Source of the DNA: JAEZDC01 sp036676415
GTDB taxonomy: Bacteria; Bacteroidota; Bacteroidia; Chitinophagales; Chitinophagaceae
NCBI GenBank assembly: GCA_036676415.1
Contig: JAKFCX010000047.1
Coordinates: forward strand, 52,290 to 116,289
Reading direction: 5' to 3'
Length of the DNA: 64,000 nucleotides
Shown: positions 36,082 to 44,166 of the stretch, in pieces
Layout of the letters: each line of letters begins with the position of its first letter
Position numbering within the stretch: position 1 is the first letter of the stretch
The notes under the pieces: generated by a model
The model's input: only the letters and a program-made list of their open reading frames with translations
What the model was told of the DNA's origin: nothing
Databases searched by the model: none
Translations under genes and position numbers: made by a program

Positions 36082-36759
36082 TGCAAGTACAGCATTACCT
36101 CGTGATGTTTTTAAGCTATAATCAGCGCCATCTTTCCATCGAAAAGTATTAATAAGATGACGCATGTCTCCTGCTACGAAATCATTCACCATTCCAATAG
36201 AATCCTGGTTGGGTGATGCCTCAAAATATAATGCCCCACGAAGAAAATGCTTTACTGAATCGGTTAGGAAGAATTGGTACGAGGTAGCAACATCACCACC
36301 TACCTTAAAGAACATTCCCGTAACATTATTGGGTGTGATCATCAACGAATCATCAATTGAGTATGCTTTCTGGCTATGTTTATTGGTGAGATTGAATGCA
36401 TCATTCAACAGCTTGTCAAACTTATTGGCTCCGACATCTTTATAGCTGATGTAGATCTTGCCATTAAACTGAGGAAAATCGATATTAACCCACCATGGAT
36501 TTTCGGTAGCCTCTCCAAAAAAAGTACTGTCTTTTACCACATTGCTGTAAACCGGATATTCAAATGCATAAGGATATCCCGGCTGATCAAAAAGCTGGTA
36601 TTTTCTTTCTGGAAATTCGATCTGGAAATAGCCTCGTGGTTTAGGTGTAAATGGAGAATTGCAGGATGAAACGATAGACAACAGACCATAACCCATTGCA
36701 AGAAAAAGTATGAACTTAAAGTTCCGATAACGAGAAACAAGAAACGTGAAACGTAACAT
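36055..36759 (-). CDS. gldD: Gliding motility lipoprotein GldD
   Basis: 234 aa. A hydrophobic segment ending in 'LLSIVSSCNSPF' gives a lipoprotein with Cys at about 33. Family regions follow: 'PRGYFQIEFPERKYQLFDQ', 'PYAFEYPVYSNV', 'YISYKDVG', 'SYQFFLTDSVKHFLRGALYF' and 'DMRHLINTFRW'. GldD is needed for gliding and type IX secretion in Flavobacterium. The first dozen codons (MLRFTFLVSRYR) fall in a GAAACGTGAAAC-type repetitive tract, so the exact start is uncertain; Met23 is an alternative with a short signal. The start lies 9 bp after the gldE stop. Confidence 0.9.
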   Translation of the reverse strand: MLRFTFLVSRYRNFKFILFLAMGYGLLSIVSSCNSPFTPKPRGYFQIEFPERKYQLFDQPGYPYAFEYPVYSNVVKDSTFFGEATENPWWVNIDFPQFNGKIYISYKDVGANKFDKLLNDAFNLTNKHSQKAYSIDDSLMITPNNVTGMFFKVGGDVATSYQFFLTDSVKHFLRGALYFEASPNQDSIGMVNDFVAGDMRHLINTFRWKDGADYSLKTSRGNAVLARKESHPNN

Positions 36760-36762
36760 CTT
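36728..36762 (-). repeat. GAAACGTGAAAC-type tract at the gldD start
   Basis: On the plus strand, units GAGAAAC, AAGAAAC, GTGAAAC follow one another across the annotated gldD start. Like the ATTCAC tracts it is a short quasi-repetitive sequence set directly at a start codon. Confidence 0.55.
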
Positions 36763-36768
36763 TCAAAA

Positions 36769-38076
36769 CTACTCCAACTGCAATTTAATAGTCACTTTTA
36801 TTTTGTTAAGCCTGTTCTTTTCAACTTCAAGAACGGTGAAATCAAAATCATTGGCTGATACGATTTTGTTTACAGCAGGAATGTCTCCAGCCAGCTCTAA
36901 TACCAGGCCTGCAAGCGAATCACTTTCACCTTTAACTGTGTCAAAAGTATCCAGCTGTAATCCCATGATCCTGCAAACATCCTTTATCGGAGTTTTTCCC
37001 TCGAAAATGTAATTATTATCATCCAGTTTTTTATAATTGGCTTCCTCATCATCAAACTCATCTTTTATCTCTCCTATAATTTCTTCAAGAACATCTTCCA
37101 TTGTAACGATACCGCTGGTACCTCCAAATTCATCTACCACAATAGCAAAATGTATTCGCTTTAACTGGAACTCTTTCAAAAGGTCTTCGATCAGCTTCTG
37201 CTCATGTACAAAATATGGCGGACGAAGTAACCGATGCCAGTCAAAGTCCTGCTGACCATCGAGGTAAGGTAAAAGGTCTTTTGTATACAGCACACCCGAA
37301 ACCTGGTCTAAGGTTTCATTGTAAACAGGAACCCTGCTGTAATGCAGATCTTCCACTTTCTTTATTACTTCCTCAAGAGAAGTATCGTAATCTATTCCAT
37401 GTACATCAAGCCTGGCTTTCATGATCTGCTTAACAGTAGTATCGCCAAACTTTACAATGCCTTTTAAAATATTTTTCTCTTTGCTGTCACTAAGATCTAT
37501 GGCATCGTTCATTTCCTCCTGGCTCAGTGATCCATTCTTTTTTCCGGCGAGTTTCTTTTCTATCACATCAGAAAACCTGCTCATCCATCCACTAATATTC
37601 CTGAACAGGTAAAACACGATTTCAATAAAAGGAGCCACATCTTTTGCAAATCGAATATTATTCTGTGTAGCCATTACCTTCGGCATGATTTCTCCAAATA
37701 ACACCAGTAAAAAAGTTACCGATACAACTTTGGTAAGCAGTTCAACCCATTCAAATGTGAAGTTGAACATTTGATCAATAAGCAGGTTGGAGATAATAAT
37801 AATAGAAATGTTCACCAGACTATTACCAATTAGCAGTGAACCAAGCAAAGCTTTCGGCTCTTTCAATAAGTCAACTATCTTATCATAAACAGGTATCTGT
37901 TTTGTTTTAAGATGATTGATGTCTTTATAAGTGAGCGAAAAAAAAGCAACTTCTGCCCCGGCAATTATAAAAGAAAACAATAACAGGAATAAAAGCAACA
38001 CAACCAAAACAGTAGTGCCCTGTGGATCAACTGCAAAAAATAAAAGATTATGAACGACCGGATGATAGTCCAACAC
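36769..38076 (-). CDS. gldE: Gliding motility-associated protein GldE (CNNM/CBS family)
   Basis: 435 aa, start codon GTG at 38076. The N-terminal CNNM/DUF21 domain has about four membrane helices ('VLVVLLLFLLLFSFIIAGAE', 'ISIIIISNLLIDQMF'). Two CBS domains follow ('IMKARLDVHGIDYDTSLEEV', 'HFAIVVDEFGGTSGIVTMED'), then a CorC/HlyC domain ('NNYIFEGKTPIKDVCRIMGL'). This is the HlyC/CorC magnesium-efflux-like family; GldE is the member linked to gldD. It sits between ssb and gldD, an arrangement I know from Flavobacterium, which supports the name. Confidence 0.93.
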   Translation of the reverse strand: MLDYHPVVHNLLFFAVDPQGTTVLVVLLLFLLLFSFIIAGAEVAFFSLTYKDINHLKTKQIPVYDKIVDLLKEPKALLGSLLIGNSLVNISIIIISNLLIDQMFNFTFEWVELLTKVVSVTFLLVLFGEIMPKVMATQNNIRFAKDVAPFIEIVFYLFRNISGWMSRFSDVIEKKLAGKKNGSLSQEEMNDAIDLSDSKEKNILKGIVKFGDTTVKQIMKARLDVHGIDYDTSLEEVIKKVEDLHYSRVPVYNETLDQVSGVLYTKDLLPYLDGQQDFDWHRLLRPPYFVHEQKLIEDLLKEFQLKRIHFAIVVDEFGGTSGIVTMEDVLEEIIGEIKDEFDDEEANYKKLDDNNYIFEGKTPIKDVCRIMGLQLDTFDTVKGESDSLAGLVLELAGDIPAVNKIVSANDFDFTVLEVEKNRLNKIKVTIKLQLE

Positions 38077-38128
38077 AGATGGTTTTAGTAAACAATAGTC
38101 ACGGTATAACGTGACTCTTTATCATCGA

Positions 38129-38566
38129 TCAGAATGGAAGCGTTTCAGAAGATTCTCCTAATGTAGGTGGAACATCTTCGGTGTAGCCTTCCATGCCATC
38201 CTGGCTTAATCCAGGTATATGTGCATGACCATCACCACGCTTATCCAGCATAATCAGATTATCGCCCACAACTTCAGTGGCAAACTTCTTATTGCCTTCC
38301 TTGTCTTCCCAACTTCTTGTGCGTAAACGGCCCTCCACGTAAATAAGACTGCCTTTGTGCAGATACTTTTGGGCAAGTTCTGCAAGACCTCTCCAGAGCA
38401 CTACAGTATGCCACTCTGTTTGAGAAACCAGTTTGCCTGTTCTGTCTTTATAAGTTTCGGTGGTGGCAAGCGGAAATTTAGCGACAGCAATATTTCCTTC
38501 CAAATGTTGCACATCCGGGTCTTTACCCAAATTACCGATCAACATAACTCTGTTAACCCCTCTCAT
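38129..38566 (-). CDS. ssb: Single-stranded DNA-binding protein
   Basis: 145 aa. The OB-fold (about 1-105) has 'MRGVNRVMLIGNLGKDPDVQ', 'TEWHTVVLWRGLAELAQKYL' and 'KGSLIYVEGRLRTRSWED'. The C-terminal tail ends 'ESSETLPF' instead of the usual DDDIPF, so the protein-interaction tip is less acidic than in E. coli. It protects single-stranded DNA in replication and repair. It lies between mutY and gldE. Confidence 0.95.
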   Translation of the reverse strand: MRGVNRVMLIGNLGKDPDVQHLEGNIAVAKFPLATTETYKDRTGKLVSQTEWHTVVLWRGLAELAQKYLHKGSLIYVEGRLRTRSWEDKEGNKKFATEVVGDNLIMLDKRGDGHAHIPGLSQDGMEGYTEDVPPTLGESSETLPF

Positions 38567-38667
38567 TACGTTAGTTTTTAGTTCGTCTAAGTCTAGATGA
38601 CTTTTAAAATTAGCTTTTTTTACAAAATAAATGAAGTGTAAGGGATTTTTTTTGGAGTCAGCTCCTG

Positions 38668-38714
38668 TACATCAGTCTACTTCGTTGCGTCGCACTCTTG
38701 TACTTTCTGATGTT
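38668..38714 (+). repeat. GTTGYGTC intergenic repeat, copy C
   Basis: Holds TTCGTTGCGTCGCACTCTTG then TACTTTCTGATG, in the ssb-mutY gap. CATCAG and CTGATG flank it as a short inverted pair. Confidence 0.8.
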
Positions 38715-38725
38715 CCCGCAGCTAT

Positions 38726-39799
38726 TTAACCTGCATTTTTGCCATGGCTAACCGTTTCAAGGTAGGCATTAATAAACCTGGGGAAAGCCATTTTCTTCAT
38801 TTCATTAGCAGTTACGCATTGATAATGTTCCAATGGCTTAGGTACAGCTGGCAACTCGATTCTAAAGAACTGCCCCCTGATCGTCTGATGTGTCAACTGT
38901 TGAGACTGTACTTGAGAAGTCTGTTTGACCGTGTAACTTTTCACTCCAAACTGGTCTTTCAGCCAGGCTTTCAGTTTCTTTTCATCCCAGTTAATTTCAA
39001 AGGAACTTTCAAAAGGATAGAACTCGTACAAGTGTTGCCAGATATCTTTCGCAATACGTTGATGCACCAACAACTTTCCATCAACTTCAAATAAGAAATA
39101 ATAGATCCACCTGAGTTTTTTCTGCAAGACTTTTTCCTTTACGGGCAGGTGATTAATCAATCCATCGTTAAAAGCAACACAGATCTTTTTCATGGGGCAG
39201 GTATTGCAACACGGCAGCATGGGTTTGCACACGGTAGCACCAAAATCCATAATTGCCTGGTTGTATTCACCAGCATTCTTTTTATCTAGATTCTCTTCTG
39301 CAATACTGCTGAATTGTTTTTTCCCTATAGTGGAATCAATGGGAGTCTCCACTCCATACATTCTGGATAACACACGAAAAACATTTCCATCCAGTACTGC
39401 ATAAGGAAGATTATAGGCAAACGAAGCAACTGCAGCAGCGATATAGGGACCTACTCCTTTCAATTTCAACAAATCGGCATATGTGGCAGGAAACTTTCCT
39501 GAATATTCGTCTCTGATCAGTCTGGCCGTCACCAACAAGTTTCTGCATCGACTATAATATCCAAGTCCTTCCCAAAGCTTGTACACTTCTTCGTCTTTTG
39601 CATTGGCGAGTTCCTGGATAGTAGGATACCGCTTAACGAATTTCTGATAATACCCAAGTCCTTGTTCCACACGGGTTTGTTGAAGTATCACCTCACTCAA
39701 CCAAATCTTGTATGGGTCTTTTTCTCCCTTCCATGGCATTTGCCGTTTATTTTTTTCCCGGTGCCACTTCATCAATAAGGCTCGAAACCCCTTTTTCAT
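38726..39799 (-). CDS. mutY: A/G-specific adenine glycosylase MutY
   Basis: 357 aa from ATG at 39799; a TTG codon one codon upstream is not needed. It removes adenine opposite 8-oxoguanine. Glu36 ('SEVILQQTRVEQ') is the catalytic acid and Asp137 ('LDGNVFRVLSR') the conserved aspartate. Cys191, 198, 201 and 207 (C-x6-C-x2-C-x5-C) bind the 4Fe-4S cluster. The helix-hairpin-helix has 'LKGVGPYIAAAV'. The C-terminal Nudix-like domain ('YYFLFEVDGKLLVHQR') reads 8-oxoG. Normal length. First gene of the mutY-ssb-gldE-gldD group. Confidence 0.96.
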   Translation of the reverse strand: MKKGFRALLMKWHREKNKRQMPWKGEKDPYKIWLSEVILQQTRVEQGLGYYQKFVKRYPTIQELANAKDEEVYKLWEGLGYYSRCRNLLVTARLIRDEYSGKFPATYADLLKLKGVGPYIAAAVASFAYNLPYAVLDGNVFRVLSRMYGVETPIDSTIGKKQFSSIAEENLDKKNAGEYNQAIMDFGATVCKPMLPCCNTCPMKKICVAFNDGLINHLPVKEKVLQKKLRWIYYFLFEVDGKLLVHQRIAKDIWQHLYEFYPFESSFEINWDEKKLKAWLKDQFGVKSYTVKQTSQVQSQQLTHQTIRGQFFRIELPAVPKPLEHYQCVTANEMKKMAFPRFINAYLETVSHGKNAG

Positions 39800-39992
39800 C
39801 AAACAAATAAACTAAGACTCAGCTTTACTGCCATATAATTCTCAGCGCTAACCACTTGCAAAATTTGCGTTGGGAGGTAAAAAACTCAGTTTCAAAGGCA
39901 AATGGCTTAAAAAAAATTAGCATTTTTTATCCGGCTGGCATCTTTGTTGTAATTTAGACTTTCTAATATTCAATTAAAAATCAATTGATAAT

Positions 39993-40322
39993 ATGAGAAA
40001 GTCCGATCTGATCAACAATATTTCTGAAAAGACGGGCATCCCTAAAGTTGATGTCCTCGTTTCTCTCGAATCTTTCTTCAAAGAAGTAAAAGATAATCTC
40101 GCTAAAGGAGAAAACATATATATCCGTGGCTTCGGCAGCTTTATCATTAAGAAGCGAGCAGCTAAGATCGGCCGTAATATCAAGAAAAACATCGCTGTCG
40201 AGATACCGGAACACTATATTCCTGCTTTCAAACCTTCTAAAGAATTTGTAAATGAAGTGAAAGAGAAGATACAACCCGGTACTTTTGTGCCAAAAGCATT
40301 AAGTGAAAACGACGAAGATTAA
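39993..40322 (+). CDS. HU/IHF family DNA-binding protein
   Basis: 109 aa. HU pattern: 'MRKSDLINNISEKTGIPKVD', 'IYIRGFGSFIIKKRAAKIGR', 'IPEHYIPAFKPSKEF'. It is a little longer than E. coli HU (90 aa) through its C-terminal tail. It bends and packages DNA. It faces mutY with a 193-bp gap that should hold both promoters; a plausible -7 box TAATTTAG lies at 39950-39957 in front of HU. Confidence 0.94.
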   Translation: MRKSDLINNISEKTGIPKVDVLVSLESFFKEVKDNLAKGENIYIRGFGSFIIKKRAAKIGRNIKKNIAVEIPEHYIPAFKPSKEFVNEVKEKIQPGTFVPKALSENDED

Positions 40323-41154
40323 TTCTCAACTGGTTCTGGTAACCAGCGGTATCATTCTCTTTTCTTTATTATTCATTTTCGGAAAAACCGTTTCGAAGAA
40401 AGACAAACCTGCAGAGACTCAACCGGTTACTGCACAAAGTCTTTCTATTTCCACTATTTTACAAGACTACAAAACCAAGCTTAAAGATTACCAGGCAGAT
40501 TACGTAACAAAACTGGAGAACTCCGTGGTTCGTGGTGATGTAAAGGAGCAGCAGATTCATGTATATCATCAATTAGCCAAGTTCTGGAAAGACAGTGTTC
40601 AAGCCTTTGAACCTTACGCCTACTATACTGCAGAAGCTTCTAAGTTGGAAAATTCTGAAAAAAGCCTCACCTTTGCAGCCCATTTGCTGGAAAGCCGTTT
40701 ATTGGATGAAGGAAATCCTGCGTTACAAACCTGGCTTGCCACAAATGCAAAAGTTCTTTTTGAGAAAGCCTTGGAGCTGAATCCGGCTAACGATTCCAGT
40801 AAGATCGGTTTGGGTGCCTGCTATATTTTCGGAAACATCTCCGATAATCCTATGCAGGGCATTTTACCAATAACCGAGATCACTAAAAAGAATCCGGACA
40901 ATCTATATGCGCAGAAAGTGCTGGCTTTGGGTGGAATAAAAACCGGCCAGTTTGATAAGGCTATTGAAAGGCTGAACATTATTCTGAAAAAAGAGCCGGC
41001 GAATATGGAGATCATCTTCAGGTTGGCAGAAGCATACGAAAGAAAAGGTGATAAGGAAAGTGCTATTGCCCAGTATCGGAAGCTGAAAGAATTGATTCAA
41101 ATACCTCAGGCGAAAGAAGAAATTCAACATCGTATTGAGGAATTGCAGAAATAA
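40303..41154 (+). CDS. TPR-repeat membrane-anchored protein
   Basis: 283 aa from GTG at 40303, overlapping the HU 3' end by 20 bp, so coupled translation is likely. The N-terminal helix (QLVLVTSGIILFSLLFIFGK) anchors it. TPR units lie in the C-terminal half: 'ATNAKVLFEKALELNPANDS', 'YAQKVLALGGIKTGQFDKAI' and 'MEIIFRLAEAYERKGDKESA'. It should act as a protein-interaction scaffold facing the periplasm. HU followed by this TPR gene and rng is a familiar Bacteroidota neighbourhood. Confidence 0.85.
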   Translation: MKTTKINSQLVLVTSGIILFSLLFIFGKTVSKKDKPAETQPVTAQSLSISTILQDYKTKLKDYQADYVTKLENSVVRGDVKEQQIHVYHQLAKFWKDSVQAFEPYAYYTAEASKLENSEKSLTFAAHLLESRLLDEGNPALQTWLATNAKVLFEKALELNPANDSSKIGLGACYIFGNISDNPMQGILPITEITKKNPDNLYAQKVLALGGIKTGQFDKAIERLNIILKKEPANMEIIFRLAEAYERKGDKESAIAQYRKLKELIQIPQAKEEIQHRIEELQK

Positions 41155-41190
41155 GAAACATATTAATTAACAAGAAAATTATTATTGAGT

Positions 41191-41286
41191 ATGCCTTGCG
41201 GTAAAAAGAGAAAGCGTCATAAAATTGCTACTCACAAACGTAAAAAAAGACTAAGAAAGAATCGTCATAAGAAGAAGAATAAATAA
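41191..41286 (+). CDS. 31-residue very basic protein, probable ribosome-associated peptide
   Basis: ATG at 41191 to TAA at 41286, sequence starting MPCGKKRKRHKIATHKRKKR and ending RHKKKNK. About two thirds of its residues are Lys, Arg or His. I recall this peptide as strictly conserved in Bacteroidota between the HU/TPR genes and rng, and similar short basic proteins have been seen in the Flavobacterium ribosome; I cannot verify the name. Small size and charge fit an rRNA-binding role. It begins 36 bp after the TPR gene and is followed by a strong hairpin. Confidence 0.8.
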   Translation: MPCGKKRKRHKIATHKRKKRLRKNRHKKKNK

Positions 41287-41302
41287 TTCTTCTTTACTGT
41301 CA

Positions 41303-41340
41303 TTCAAATGCCGTAGCATTTGTTCGCTACGGCATTTGAA
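41303..41340 (+). terminator. Strong hairpin after the 31-aa gene
   Basis: A 15-bp perfect stem (41303-41317 with 41326-41340) and 8-nt loop, 16 bp after the small gene's stop. No T-run follows (next bases are ACTTCAGG), so it may be an RNA-stability or processing element, not a classical terminator. Confidence 0.6.
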
Positions 41341-41485
41341 ACTTCAGGCCACACTTTCATCGCTGCAACTTTACCTTTTCCATTCCTTTAACCTTATCAG
41401 TGGCAGGTTTGATAGTAAGTTTATAGCTACGGCTATGTTTTGTTGTTATTACTCAATAACGATTGCAGATTAAAGTTGCGAATCA

Positions 41486-43039
41486 GTGAACAAAGAAATA
41501 ATTATTAATGCTGCTCCTACAGGTGTAGAGATCGCATTATTAGAAGATAAAAAACTCGTTGAACTGCATCACGAAAAAAGTGACGCCAGTTTTGCTGTAG
41601 GTGATCTTTACCTGGGAAAAGTAAAAAAGCTTATTCCGGGCCTGAATGCTGCATTTATAGATGTAGGTTTTGAGAAAGATGCCTTTCTCCATTACACGGA
41701 TTTAAGTCCCTTTGCAAAATCCATCCTGAAGTTTACAAATCTTGCGATGAGCGACAAGACAGGTGATTATGATTTTGCGAAGTTACAGATTGAACCGGAA
41801 ATTGTAAAAACGGGAAAGATCAACGAAGTATTAAACGGTAAACCCAATATTCTCGTACAGATATTAAAAGAACCCATTGCAGCTAAAGGTCCAAGATTGA
41901 GCTGTGAAATATCTTTACCTGGAAGGTTTGTAGTTGTTACTCCCTTCAATGAAATTGTTGCCGTTTCAAAAAAGATCCATTCGTCTGAAGAAAGAAAAAG
42001 ACTTCATAAAATAGTGGAGGCCATTCGTCCAAAGAACTTTGGTGTGATTGTACGAACCGCTGCCGAAGGAAAGAAAACGGCAGAATTACATGAAGATCTA
42101 TCAGCTTTAGTGGAAACATGGGATAAGATTCAAAAGAATCTGAAAAATGCAATCGCTCCTGCCAAGATCATGAGTGAGCAGGATAAGACCACCAGCATTC
42201 TTCGTGACCTGCTGAATGCAGACTTCAACAAGATCATTGTAAATGATAAGAACATTTATAACGACACTAAGAACTACATCTTAAAAATAGCTCCTGATAA
42301 AGCTGATATTGTTTCTCAACATAATACCGGAGGTTTATCAATCTTCGATCATTATGGCATCACCAAACAGGTAAAAGCTGCTTTTGGTAAAACGGTGAAT
42401 TTAGATAGTGGTGCTTACCTTATTATTGAACACACTGAAGCCTTGCATGTAATAGATGTAAACAGTGGTTACAAAAGTGTAGGCAATAACCAGGAAGAAA
42501 ATGCGCTGCAAACTAACCTGGAAGCTGGTGAAGAGATAGCCAGGCAATTACGTTTGAGAGATATTGGTGGAATCATTGTAGTTGATTTTATTGATATGAA
42601 GCTTCCTGATAACAGGCGAAAACTGCAGGATGCCATGGAAGAATTCATGAAGCCTGACAGAGCCAAACATGCTGTGCTGCCAATCTCTAAGTTTGGTTTG
42701 ATGCAGATCACGAGGCAGCGAATGAGACCGGAAGTAAATATCAATACTTCGGAAAATTGCCCTTCATGCAATGGTACAGGTAAGATCACCTCAACATTAT
42801 TACTGGAAGATGAGATAGAAAAGCGTCTTACTTACCTCGTAATGCATCAACACAAAAATCTTACTTTGATGGTGCATCCAATTGTACATTCTCATCTTAC
42901 AAAAGGCTGGTTCTTCAGAAGCATACAGGCTAAATGGAAACGAAAGTATAAGATCAGCTTCAAGGTTGAACCCAATACAAGCTACCAGTTAACCGAGTTT
43001 CATTTCTTCGACCAACAAGAGGAAAAAATCAAATTCTAA
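41486..43039 (+). CDS. rng: Ribonuclease G/E family protein
   Basis: 517 aa with GTG start at 41486 (MNKEIIINAAPTGVEIALLE). The N-terminal S1 domain has 'VGDLYLGKVKKLIPGLNAAF'. The catalytic DNase I-like domain carries 'LHVIDVNSGYKS' and 'IGGIIVVDFIDMKLPDNRRK' with the two conserved Asp residues that bind Mg. The Zn-link 'CPSCNGTGKI' (about 428-437) joins subunits. Length matches RNase G rather than the longer RNase E. It processes rRNA and mRNA. A terminator follows at once. Confidence 0.96.
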   Translation: MNKEIIINAAPTGVEIALLEDKKLVELHHEKSDASFAVGDLYLGKVKKLIPGLNAAFIDVGFEKDAFLHYTDLSPFAKSILKFTNLAMSDKTGDYDFAKLQIEPEIVKTGKINEVLNGKPNILVQILKEPIAAKGPRLSCEISLPGRFVVVTPFNEIVAVSKKIHSSEERKRLHKIVEAIRPKNFGVIVRTAAEGKKTAELHEDLSALVETWDKIQKNLKNAIAPAKIMSEQDKTTSILRDLLNADFNKIIVNDKNIYNDTKNYILKIAPDKADIVSQHNTGGLSIFDHYGITKQVKAAFGKTVNLDSGAYLIIEHTEALHVIDVNSGYKSVGNNQEENALQTNLEAGEEIARQLRLRDIGGIIVVDFIDMKLPDNRRKLQDAMEEFMKPDRAKHAVLPISKFGLMQITRQRMRPEVNINTSENCPSCNGTGKITSTLLLEDEIEKRLTYLVMHQHKNLTLMVHPIVHSHLTKGWFFRSIQAKWKRKYKISFKVEPNTSYQLTEFHFFDQQEEKIKF

Positions 43040-43043
43040 TAAA

Positions 43044-43077
43044 AAGAGCCGCTCGAAAGACGGCTCTTAATTTTTTT
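43044..43077 (+). terminator. Intrinsic terminator of rng
   Basis: Stem AAGAGCCG/CGGCTCTT (43044-43051 with 43061-43068), then AATTTTTTT; 4 bp after the rng stop. Confidence 0.9.
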
Positions 43078-43100
43078 ACCGAAGTCCTGTATTTCTATTT

Positions 43101-43240
43101 GGCTTCGTTGTGTCAAATCGAGGAACGAGATTCACCGATACAAAAATATTCCAATAATATTCCGGAGGTACTCTCTTGTACTTCCTGTTCAGCATTGAAC
43201 CGAACGATAAAGTGCTTGCGACGCAACGAAGCTGCTATAA
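43101..43240. repeat. GTTGYGTC intergenic repeat, inverted composite copy D
   Basis: Left end: GCTTCGTTGTGTC at 43102-43114 (+). Right end: GACGCAACGAAGC at 43220-43232, i.e. the same sequence inverted. The left copy appears split: its second half, ACTCTCTTGTACTTCCTG, lies at about 43170. The right copy, read on the minus strand, contains GCGTCGCAAGCACTTTATCG like copy E. It sits between convergent genes rng and the Zn peptidase. Confidence 0.75.
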
Positions 43241-43258
43241 AAATCTGCGGCTGGTATA

Positions 43259-43936
43259 TTATTCTCTCCTACCGTTAAAAACGGATACATAATATAACAG
43301 TGTGGCAAGCGATGATATGGCAGCCACCACATAAGTCATTGCCGCCCATTTTAAACCATCTTTTGCCTTTGGTTGTTCCTGTGGAGTGGTAACATTGGTG
43401 CTTTCCAGCCAAGCCAAAGCTCTTTTGCTGGCATCAAATTCAACCGGAAGTGTGATGAAAGAGAAAATGGTTGTTGCGGCAAAAAGTATAATTCCACCCA
43501 ACAGCAACATTGGAAAGGTGTTAACCATCACAATTCCGGCAATTAACACCCATGGAACGATGGTTCCACCGAATTGAACAATCGGAACCAGGGAACTCCT
43601 CATTTTTAACCAGCTGTAAGCCGTAGCATGTTGCACAGCATGGCCACATTCGTGAGCAGCCACAGCGGCGGCAGCAATGCTTTGCCCGTTATATATGTCA
43701 GGACTAAGATTCACAGTTTTATTGGTTGGGTTGTAATGGTCGGTTAAACGGCCATCTACCGAGATAACTTTAACATCGTAAATCCCATTTTCCCTGAGCA
43801 TTTTCTCGGCTACCTCTTTACCAGTATATCCACTACTCAAAGGCTCCTGGCTATATTTGGCCAACCTGCTTTTTAATTGGTTGGAAACCAGCCAACTAAT
43901 TACCATTATTATTATCATCAATATCCACATACTCAT
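43259..43936 (-). CDS. YugP-type zinc metallopeptidase
   Basis: 225 aa. An N-terminal membrane helix (MSMWILMIIIMVISWLVS), then His95-Glu-Cys-Gly-His99 ('AAHECGHAVQHATAYSWLK') as the zinc-binding active site, then three more helices ('WVLIAGIVMVNTFPMLLLGG'). This is Pfam Zn_peptidase_2 (YugP). Substrates are unknown; a role in membrane protein quality control is often suspected. Isolated gene with a 317-bp gap upstream. Confidence 0.92.
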   Translation of the reverse strand: MSMWILMIIIMVISWLVSNQLKSRLAKYSQEPLSSGYTGKEVAEKMLRENGIYDVKVISVDGRLTDHYNPTNKTVNLSPDIYNGQSIAAAAVAAHECGHAVQHATAYSWLKMRSSLVPIVQFGGTIVPWVLIAGIVMVNTFPMLLLGGIILFAATTIFSFITLPVEFDASKRALAWLESTNVTTPQEQPKAKDGLKWAAMTYVVAAISSLATLLYYVSVFNGRRE

Positions 43937-44026
43937 AACAAACTCCTGTTTTTTAGTAGGTTATAGATATCAAAATCGTATCCAAAGGTAAATTTTATGA
44001 CAAAAGGTCATTTTTAAAATATCATT

Positions 44027-44044
44027 CTACGATTTAAATCGTAG
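44027..44044. promoter_or_regulatory. 18-bp perfect palindrome, possible operator
   Basis: CTACGATTTAAATCGTAG is its own reverse complement. It is 83 bp from the Zn peptidase start and just upstream of the promoter-like boxes, as expected for a dimeric regulator site. No T-run follows on either side. Confidence 0.45.
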
Positions 44045-44078
44045 CGAGAAGAAGTTTTTCACAAAGGCCAAAAATAAT

Positions 44079-44108
44079 TTTGCAATGTGCCCCATTATTG
44101 TAATTTAG
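44079..44108 (+). promoter_or_regulatory. Candidate Bacteroidota sigma-70 type promoter upstream of radA
   Basis: TTTG (44079-44082), 18 bp, TAATTTAG (44101-44108), close to the TTTG/TAnnTTTG consensus of the phylum. A start near 44115 would place a hairpin 25 nt into the transcript. Confidence 0.4.
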
Positions 44109-44139
44109 TGGCTGAATTTAATGGGTTAGTAAGTAAACA

Positions 44140-44166
44140 GGGTTGACAGTAATGTCGACCCTTTTA
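44140..44166 (+). terminator. Hairpin with T-run upstream of radA (attenuator or end of a short RNA)
   Basis: GGGTTGAC (44140-44147) pairs with GTCGACCC (44154-44161) with one G-T pair, then TTTTAC. It lies 88 bp before the radA start and after a promoter-like pair. Confidence 0.45.

Noticed and set aside
39974..40274. Minus-strand frames over the HU gene
   Set aside because: Shadows of a clear HU gene.
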